Shown here: positions 56,454 to 64,000 of the stretch, piece by piece
How the letters are laid out: each line of letters begins with the position of its first letter
Numbering within the stretch: the first letter of the stretch is position 1
NCBI RefSeq assembly: GCF_024166365.1
Contig: NC_064839.1
Span: 33,616,378 to 33,680,377 of the forward strand
Source: Elephas maximus indicus
Lineage: Eukaryota; Chordata; Mammalia; Proboscidea; Elephantidae
Length of the DNA stretch: 64,000 bases
Reading direction: 5' to 3'
Translations under genes and position numbers: made by a program
The notes under the pieces: generated by a model
Database searches by the model: none
What the model saw: the letters and a program-made list of their open reading frames with translations, nothing else
Told to the model about the DNA's origin: nothing

Positions 56454-56651
56454 GTCTGAACCGTGTTGGCGTCAGCGCCCTCTGCGCTCCAACACTACAC
56501 TGGCGCCTCCTGCGTCTACCAGCGTTGCCCACCGAGGCCTACCCGACCATCTTCAACTCAGTTCCTGCATGAGCCGGGGCCTTAATTCACCTCGAGGGGC
56601 CAGCCCCTCTTACACTCGGTCCTGAGCAGACCCACCCTTAGGAAGGGGTTA
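56454..56651 (+). other. PLEKHG4 5' UTR part of first coding exon
   Basis: The pyrimidine-rich acceptor ccctcctccccag ends at 56453. The 198 bases that follow to the ATG have no upstream coding continuity, so they are read as leader. Confidence 0.5.
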
Positions 56652-59600
56652 ATGGAAAGGCCCCTGGAGGATGGGGATGAGTCCTTGGACTTTCAGGGCC
56701 ACTCCACCGACTGGAGATTTGCTGTGTGCAGTTTCATGGATGCCTGGGATGAGGAGGAGCCCACACCCGACACTGAGGTTAAGGACCCCAATACTGCACG
56801 ATCACCAGCAGGGGAAGCTCAGGGTGAAGGGTTGCAGGGCAGCCTGATGTCCGGGAAGTTTCAGTCACCCCCAGAAGTGATGGCTGCGGATGGGTCAGGG
56901 GATGGCCAGAAGGGCACATCAGGAGGTTCCTCAGCCCAGTCAGAGGACCCAGCCTCTTCTGGAGTGGAGAGCCTCCTACGCCCCATGTCCTCCCACCTCA
57001 GCCTGGTCGAGGTTAGGAGTGACAGCCAAGTGGGAGACTTGGCAGGGGACCTAGGCAGGGTAGTGGCAGCCAGCTTGGGCCCTGAGAAGTTGGACAGCAA
57101 TCCTGTGGACCTTGGAGACCCGTTGTCAGAGACAGCATCAGAGCTGCTGGAGACAGGTGAGGCTGGATCAGGGAAACCTGGGAAGGAAGTAGGGATGCCT
57201 GGAGGTGGATGATGAGACTTGGGATGATTCTGACCCTACTCAGGCCAGAGCCCAGATTTGGGGAGAAGCCACTGGGTAGGTGGCCCATTGTAGACTTAAC
57301 CATTTCCCTTCCCAAGATCTCAGAGGATCCTGTCCCCCCAAGTCCACTGATTGCCTCTTGGCCCAAGACCTTGCTTTCGAACTGCTGGCCAGTGGCATGG
57401 CCACCCTGCCAGGTAGTGGACAGGGACTAGGGGAGTGGAGGTGCGGTGGCGCCATTGGGTGGGTATTTACTGCCTCCCCCCCCCACCCCAGGGACTCGGG
57501 ATGCAGAAGGCCGGGCAGTGCTGCTTCTGTGCACCCACAGTGCAGCCTGGCTTCACCCCAAGTGCAGCAGCCGTGAGCTCGTCCGCCTCCTGCTCTACCT
57601 GCGAAGCATCCCCAGGTCAAGGGAGAGGGCTGGAAGATGGAACCTGGAGGGGGCAGGGCCTTGGAATTAGATCCTGATTGAAGTCTACCCCTTTAGGCCC
57701 GAAGTACAGGCTCTGGGACTGACTGTGCTGGTGGATGCCCGCATTTGCCCCCCAAGCTCTTCTCTTTTCTGGGGGCTTAGCCAGTTGCAGGTGAGTACAG
57801 CATTGTAGCTGCCCCCCATCCCCCATTCTTTTCACGCAGTGTTGGGGCAGGGATGAGCTCAGATTTCTTGCAGGTAGCAGCTCCAGGGTCCGTGCACCAG
57901 GTGCTGCTAATAGGAAAGATGCCAGAGGAAGTGCCTTCCAGGCTGCAGGTACTGAGCATAGTGGGGCAGAGGTAGGGGTGGGGCACTTCCCCACCAGGTC
58001 TGGGTCACATCACCTTCTTCTCCTGCAGCTGGAGTGGGTATCCTCTCATCACAGTCTGCTGACCCACATCCCCACCATGGGGCTGCCCACTTCCCTAGGA
58101 GGAGGCCTGCCTTATTGCCACCAGGCCTGGCTAGACTTCCGGATGGTCAGTGCACTGGGTGGGGCATGGGGTGGGTATGCAGGCCACCTGGCCCAGTGGA
58201 GAAGCTGCTGATGGTCTGGGTTGAGCAGGGCAAAGCTGGGTGCAGTGGCTTGGAATCCAGGCTGCCTGGGACCACCACTGAGCTCTGCTCTGTTCATGCC
58301 TGTCCCCTGTTCACAGCATCTAGAAGCCCTACTGCAGAGCTGCCAGGTGGTTTGTGCCCTGCTTCAGGGGGCTATTGAGAGCTTGAATGCGATACCTCGG
58401 CCCATGGAGTCTGGGGTGAGTGTCTCCTTTTGAAACCTCCCAAAATGCTCCCTGTCTCCCTCCTGCTCTGCCATGGCCACCTCCTCTGCCCTGCCTGTTT
58501 TCCTCAACCCCAGGAAGTCAGCCAGCTGCTACGGCAGGCACGAGTCCTGATGCAGCAGGTGCTAGACTCGCCACGGCTGACATGGCTGCAGTGCCATGGG
58601 GGCTTGGAGCTGGCATGGCTGAAGCAGGAAGCCCCAGAGGTTACTCTGAGCCCAGACTACAGGTAGGTGCCAGCCCAACTCCCAGATCTTGCTCTAGCCC
58701 AGCCCACAGCATCCCATGCCAGCCACTGGCCCAGAGCCAGCCAGGATTGTGGGTTTCAGGACAGGGTAGGGTGGAGCAAGGGCTCCTAAGACCGTGTGCC
58801 CTGCACCAGGACGGCAGTGGATGAGGTTGACAAGCTGTATGGCCATGTGGATGGACTGCTGCACCAACTGACCCTGCAAAGCAACCGGCGAGTCCAGGCT
58901 CTGGAGTTGGTACAGGCGCTGGAGGCCCAGGAGGGTGTACTGCACCAGGTGGTAACTACTTGGTCAAGGCACAGCTCATCCCAGATCCCAAGCCTGATCC
59001 TACCCCTAGCAGCTCTCACCTTCTCTGCTTCTATCCCTTTAGATTGAAGTGTGGCTACAGCAGGTGGGCTGGCCAGCACTGGAGGAGCCAGGGGAATCCT
59101 CACTGGACTTGCTGCTCCAGGCCAAGGGCTCTTTTCAGGAGCTGGACCGGGCTGCCCAGGTGAATTTGGTCACTTGTTCATTTTTCAGGTGTTGGCACGC
59201 TGTGCCAGGGACTAAGAATACAGAGGTGGTTGAAAGCAGACCCATTCCTTGCTGTCTTAGATCTGACAGTCCAACGGAGATCAGTTGTAATCAAAAGTTC
59301 ACAATCATGTCTCTTTGCAAAGTGAGACAAAAGCTCTGGAGAACAGCATTGCAGATGGTTCTAGGTTCTACCTGAGTATGTAATAAAGACCCGGCCCAGT
59401 AGGATGTCTGGGCAGGCTACTTTCAAAAAATACTTTAAAAAAAAACATTTTATTATGTTTTCGGTGAAGGTTTTTATGCAGCAGTTTAAGTTTCTATTCA
59501 ACAATTTGTATTCAAGCTGTTCAGTGACATTAGTTATGTTCTTCATAACGTGTGAACATTCTCGTTGAGAAAGTAGTTTTGAGCTGAGAATCAAAGAATA

Positions 59601-62600
59601 GATTGGGGTCAACCAGGCAGAAGAGGCTTAGGAATTAGGGGGACATTCCAGGCTGTGGAAACGGCATGTGCAAGGGTCCTGTGGCAAGAGGGAGCATGGC
59701 GTGCTTGAGGAGACATAAGAAGGCCAATGAGGTTGAGACACAGAGCAGAAGGAGAGTGGGGTGAGATGAGGCTAAAGAAGTGGTCAGTGGCCAGATCACT
59801 GGGTCCTGTGGAGGGGGAATTTGTATCCTGAGAACCGTGGGAAGGTTTAAGCAGGAAAGTTATATAACCAGGTCCGTGTTCTTCAAAAAGTACACTAGTT
59901 TCTGGGTTGATAATGACTTGGAGGATGCATGTGGAAAGTCCAAAGAAGGGACAGTTGCAATGGTCCAGGCAGAAAAGGATGCTTGCTCTGGCCAGGATGG
60001 TAGCAGGGGAGATGGACTTGAGAAGTTGACTGGGTTTCATGGTAGATACATATGTAGGAAGACGTAAGGGAGAGGCAGTTTGTAAGGACAAATGGATGCT
60101 GTTCCCTGAGAAGAGGGACCAGGAGACAGAGCCCTTCTGGGGGTGGGAAATGCATGATTCCAGACTTGGGTGTGCCTTTGAGATGGCTGTGAGGGAATGA
60201 GGGGGAGTCTCTTGTACTGGGCCTGGAGTTCAGAGGAGAGGCTGGGCTGGAAAGGGTTACTTGGTGCATGTGGGCATGTGGTCACACAAGATTGGCTGGG
60301 AGTGAGGGAAGCAGGAGGATGAACCCCCAGAGGAGGACGAGGAGAATCAGGAGAGTGCGGAGGAGGTGTCGGGGAGCCCTAGGAGAGAGAGGGCTGAGCA
60401 CTGAGAAGTGCTGGGACGGAGCGGAAGTGGGGCTGGAGGAGGTGAAGTGGCAATAGTGAGAAAGATAGGCAATTCTGTTTGGCTGTGAAAAGGAGCAGAG
60501 GGAGAGAGAAGGTCGTGGAAGGGTGGTGGGTGGAGCTAGAGGGCCAGAGGGTAGAGGGAATTCTTTAACTACAGGAACAATTTGACAAGGTAGATACAGA
60601 TGTCAGTGGAAAAAACCTGGGCTTGGAGGTTGGACTAACAGGCCTGGGCAGGCTGAGCCTGGTCTCTGTTCCCAGGAGCAGATCAGGCAAGCGGAGAAGG
60701 TTCTACAGCCACTGGCTGGCTGGGAGGTGGCTGAACTGGGCTCCCCTGGAGCCCGCTTTCTGGCCCTGAAAGCCCAGCTGACTGAATTTTCCAGGACTTT
60801 GGCCCAGCGGCACCAGCGGCTGGCAGATGCTGAGAAACTGTTGCAATTCTTCAAGCAGGTGGGCAAGGGGTCCCTGTCCCTGGCTCCAGGTGGTCAGTGG
60901 GGCCAGAGGGATGGCTGCCCACCATAGTTCCGTCTTGGCTAGAGCCCTTCCAAGCCTATTCTCTTTCCTTTTCTTCAACCTGATTCCAAAATCCAACCCT
61001 TGGGGATGTGGCTGGGGCTGGCATCCTCTGGGGGTAAGGAGTGGCCAGAGGAGAAGGCTCGTGGTCTCAGTGGACTCTGCCTTCAATGTCTGTCTGGCCT
61101 TGGTGTTGCAGGCCTCGACATGGGCTGAGGAGGGCCAACGGGTGTTGGCAGAGCTGGAGCTGGAGCCCCCAGGGGTTGTGCTACAGCGGCTGCAGCTGCA
61201 CTGGACCAAGCACCCTGACCTGCCTCCCGCCCACTTCCGAAAGATGTGGGCTTTGGCCACGGGGCTGGGCTCAGAGGGCATCCGCCAGGAGTGCCGCTGG
61301 GCCTGGGCACGGTGCCAGGATACCTGGCTGGCCCTGGACCAGAAGCTAGAGGCTGCACTGAAGGCACCACCAACAGGCAGCAGAAGTAGCCTGTGTGTCA
61401 GCAGGGTCCCAGCTGCACATGCTCCCCCTCCCCTAAGGAAGGCATACAGCTTTGATCGGAATCTGGGGCAGAGCCTCAGTGAGCCTGCCCACCACTGCCA
61501 CCACGCTACCATTGCAGCTGCCTGCCATGGACCGGAGGCTGGGGGTGGTGCCCAGCTTGGGTCATCCCCCACTGTTCCTCCACCAGGCACCTCTGAGCCC
61601 AGGAGCCCCAACAGGTACAGGCAGTGGGCAGGGCAGGGAGGGAAGTGGCAGAGTGGAGTCCTGGGTCCTAATTCCTCTTACCTGGCAGGCTACAACTGGT
61701 GCTGGCGGAGATGGTAGCCACGGAGCGAGAATATGTCCGTGCCCTTGACTACACCATGGAGAACTACTTCCCTGAGTTGGATCGCCCTGATGTGCCCCAG
61801 GGCCTCCGTGGCCAGCGTGCCCACCTCTTTGGCAACCTGGAGAAGCTGCGAGACTTCCACCGGCAGTTCTTCCTGCGGGAGCTGGAGGCCTGCACCCGAC
61901 ATCCGCCCCGAGTGGCCTATGCCTTCCTGCGCCATGTAAGCCCCATGGGCCACACGCCCACACCTCATTCTGCCACACTCAGCAGTGAGCTGTTGGGCAC
62001 ATGCTCGGTGCCAGGCCCTGTGCTGGGAACAGCTATGAACGAGATAGACAAAGTCCCTGTCTCTCAGGGTGCTCATAGTTTAGCAGAAGGAATATAAAAA
62101 TGAAAAAGATAATTCTAGACCAGGGCTAGGAGAAAAATAACCAGGATGTAATTGTGAGTGACTGGTGGGGCAGTGGTTCCCACTTTAGGGAGCAGTTAGA
62201 GAAGGCCTTTTTGAGGAGGGAATATTTGACCTGAGGCCTGAGGGAGGAGGGAGAACCAGGTAGTGCAAAGAGCTGGAGTAAGAGCCTTCCATTCAGCAGA
62301 AACAGCCAGTGCAAAGCCCTGTGTCAGGGAAGAGGCCCCGTGGTTGAGGGAGAGACAAACCATCATAGCTGAGTCGGGAGAGCAGAGGAGGAGTGGTCTG
62401 GGGTGAGATGAGATCAGAGAGCTTTCTCAGAGCTGTGAGTGGGGCAGAGGTGAAGCCGGGAGGCTGAATCTGAGGGGTAGATGGGACTTCTTCCCCAGAT
62501 GGCCTGTGGACAAGCCCCCATTGGTACATGCCCTTTCTTGCCAGATTGCCCCCACTTTGAAGCAGTGCAGATTGGATCTGGGGGGACTTCCCTGCAAGGT

Positions 62601-63615
62601 GTCTGTTGGCATCTTGGTTCTCTCAAGCTGAGAGTGGCCAGGCCTGGGGGAGGCCAGCCTTTGGGAGCTGGCCCCATCACACCCAGGCTGAGCCACCTGT
62701 CCCCACAGAGGGTGCAGTTTGGGATGTACGCGCTCTACAGCAAGAATAAGCCTTGCTCTGACGCCCTGATGACCAGCTATGGCCACACCTTCTTCAAGGT
62801 AGGTAGGCAGGCCAGGGACTGTGGGGGAAAGGGAATACCCTGAAGCCTCTTGATGGCTTCCCACTCCCCTGGCAGGATAAGCAGCAAGCGCTGGGGGACC
62901 ACCTGGACCTGGCCTCGTACCTGCTAAAGCCCATCCAGCGCATGAGCAAGTATGCTCTGCTGCTGCAGGAGCTGGCGCGGGCCTGCGGGGGCCCAGTGCC
63001 GGAGCTCAGTGCCCTGCGGGCGGCCCAGAGCCTTGTGCGCTTCCAGCTGCGGCACGGCAATGACCTGCTGGCCATGGACGCCATTCAGGGCTGCGATGTG
63101 AGTCAACCCAGGCCTTGGTGGGCAGTTGCAGTGGGTGTGGAAGGAAAGGGCTGAAGGGGCCAGGCACCCACTGGGCCCCTCCTTGACAGGTTAACCTTAA
63201 GGAGCAGGGGCAGCTGGTGCGACAAGACGAATTCACGGTGCGTGCTGGGCGCCACAAGTCCCTGCGCCGCGTCTTCCTCTTTGAGGAGCTGCTGCTTTTC
63301 AGCAAGCCTCGCCGTGGGCCCACAGGCATCGACACATTTGCCTACAAGCGCTCCTTCAAGGTAGGCCCACCCAGCCCTGCCCCTGCCCCTGCCCCTGCCC
63401 CTGCACCTCATCAAGCCCATCTCCCTTGGCCACACAGATGGCAGACCTTGGCCTGACTGAGAGCTGTGGGGATGGCAACCTGAGCTTTGAGATCTGGTTC
63501 CGTCGTCGCAAGGCCAGGGACACCTTTGTGCTGCAGGCTGCCAGCTCAGCCACCAAACAGGCCTGGACCACGGACATCTCCCGCCTGCTCTGGAGGCAGG
63601 CAGTCCACAATAAGG
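56652..63615 (+). CDS. PLEKHG4: PLEKHG4 (puratrophin-1), RhoGEF with DH-PH domains; 3' end outside window
   Basis: The 17 coding exons are 56652-57156, 57317-57412, 57492-57615, 57697-57790, 57874-57948, 58029-58145, 58317-58415, 58514-58662, 58810-58948, 59043-59159, 60676-60858, 61112-61614, 61689-61935, 62709-62798, 62876-63097, 63190-63360 and 63438-63615, giving 1036 codons without a stop. An acidic, disordered N-terminus (MERPLEDGDESLDFQGHSTD) is followed by a CRAL-TRIO/Sec14-like region (about 180-340) and a spectrin-repeat-like helical region (about 350-600). The DH domain (about 735-920) begins LVLAEMVATEREYVRALDYT and contains LLKPIQRMSKYALLLQEL, the conserved helix that contacts Rho GTPases. 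The PH domain follows (RRVFLFEELLLFSKPRR, then FEIWFRRRKARDTFVLQA). It activates Rho-family GTPases and is tied to Golgi/actin functions. All introns are GT-AG. About 150 C-terminal residues are missing, beyond position 64000. Confidence 0.96.
59430..59575 (+). mobile_element. Afrotherian LINE-like fragment
   Basis: gttttcggtgaaggttttta and cataacgtgtgaacattctc. Same family as 47865-48120. Confidence 0.6.
59585..60240. mobile_element. Old dispersed mammalian repeat, family unresolved
   Basis: tggaaacggcatgtgcaagg, gggaaggtttaagcaggaaa and aatggtccaggcagaaaagg recall a widespread old mammalian element. Similar text occurs at 42090-42540, 44730-45230, 53035-53480 and 62185-62470. Confidence 0.5.
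61936..62708 (+). other. PLEKHG4 intron 13
   Basis: It contains an old repeat piece (61990-62110) and a second one of the same dispersed type as 59585-60240 (62185-62470). Nothing else is recognised. Confidence 0.5.
63373..63404. repeat. CCCCTG hexamer repeat
   Basis: About five CCCCTG units lie 13 bp after a PLEKHG4 PH-domain exon donor. Confidence 0.85.
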
Positions 63616-64000
63616 GTGGGTCCCTGTCCCTACTTCATCCCTCACTCTCCTCCCTAGAGGGCTTACCTTGTCCCACAGGGGCCCTGGGAAAGCCTAGGGA
63701 CCTGGAAAGCTTGGGAAGGTACCTTCAGCAGCTGTGTGGGGAAGAGGCCAGCAGCAGCAGCCAGCAGGGGAAAGAACTTCAAAGTCAGGCAGTCCTGCTG
63801 TCACCATGTCTGACTCTAGATACAGTATTAACCTCTAAAAGGAGCCTCATTTTTAAAAGGGAAGGTTTGGAGGAGAGAGCCAGGAACCAGAAAGGCTCAG
63901 AGGACAGGATAGATAATCAGCTAGGTCTCCAGGAACGATTCATTTAAGGGAGGGGATAGAGGTCCAAGGGCAAGGCTGATGTCCACAGGCTCCACCTCAT
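63616..64000 (+). other. PLEKHG4 intron at window edge
   Basis: It follows the donor AAGG|gtgggt. The frame stays open for about 100 codons but loses all PLEKHG4 similarity after HNK, so it is intron. The next exon (human EVRMAEM...) is not in the window. Confidence 0.65.

Larger units (their letters stand above)
59160..60675 (+). other. PLEKHG4 intron 10
   Basis: The longest intron of this gene within the window. It carries a LINE-like fragment (59430-59575) and a long old dispersed repeat (59585-60240). GA-rich sequence fills 60290-60560. Confidence 0.6.

Noticed and set aside
55811-56532. Long minus-strand open frames (171 and 235 codons)
   Set aside because: They lie in the PLEKHG4 CpG island. 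Composition is arginine/proline/alanine noise expected of CpG-rich DNA, with no domain.
63616-63947. Extension of the PLEKHG4 open frame past HNK
   Set aside because: Similarity to PLEKHG4 stops exactly at a GT donor, so the rest is intron read-through.

Overview
The window is nuclear DNA from a placental mammal, almost certainly an afrotherian (elephant, sirenian or hyrax lineage). All genes are split by GT-AG type introns and carry CpG-island promoters. The introns hold MIR, L2, L1, MER20 and MER5-type repeats, plus many copies of a tRNA-derived SINE (cores such as gtcggcagttcgaatcc and gggcagttctactctgtcc) that I recognise as AfroSINE, a family restricted to Afrotheria. Gene content and order match human chromosome 16q22.1: LRRC29/FBXL9 - TMEM208 - FHOD1 - SLC9A5 - PLEKHG4.

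Layout. 1-10974 (minus) holds the F-box and leucine-rich-repeat gene LRRC29/FBXL9, whose 3' exons lie left of the window. It shares a 218-bp bidirectional promoter with TMEM208 (plus, 11193-13038). TMEM208 converges tail to tail on FHOD1 (minus, 29957-13528); their poly(A) signals are about 150 bp apart. FHOD1 is complete: 22 constitutive coding exons that sum to 1164 codons, plus a pair of well-formed cassette exons. About 1.6 kb of CpG-rich DNA with a degenerate 33-bp tandem array separates the FHOD1 start from SLC9A5 (plus, 31525-51352), which is complete in 16 coding exons and 900 codons. After 4 kb of intergenic DNA and another CpG island comes PLEKHG4 (plus, from 56652). It is present up to the PH domain and runs off the right edge.

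The genes are not an operon and do not form one pathway. TMEM208 is an ER membrane protein of a protein-targeting route. FHOD1 is an actin-assembling formin. SLC9A5 is the neuronal Na+/H+ exchanger NHE5. PLEKHG4 is a Dbl-family Rho exchange factor. LRRC29/FBXL9 is a predicted SCF ubiquitin-ligase substrate receptor. FHOD1 and PLEKHG4 both touch Rho-GTPase/actin signalling, but their proximity is ordinary conserved synteny.

I see no wholly new system. The observations most worth a second look are: the coupled 24-nt and 54-nt cassette exons of FHOD1; two consecutive GC-AG introns in SLC9A5; a solo LTR whose end lies 30 bp from SLC9A5 exon 2, at its branch-point region; an intact F-box reading frame in a gene listed as a pseudogene in human; and degenerate tandem arrays beside the promoters. 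Exon borders were read by eye from splice sites, reading frame and remembered human proteins; no alignment was run.
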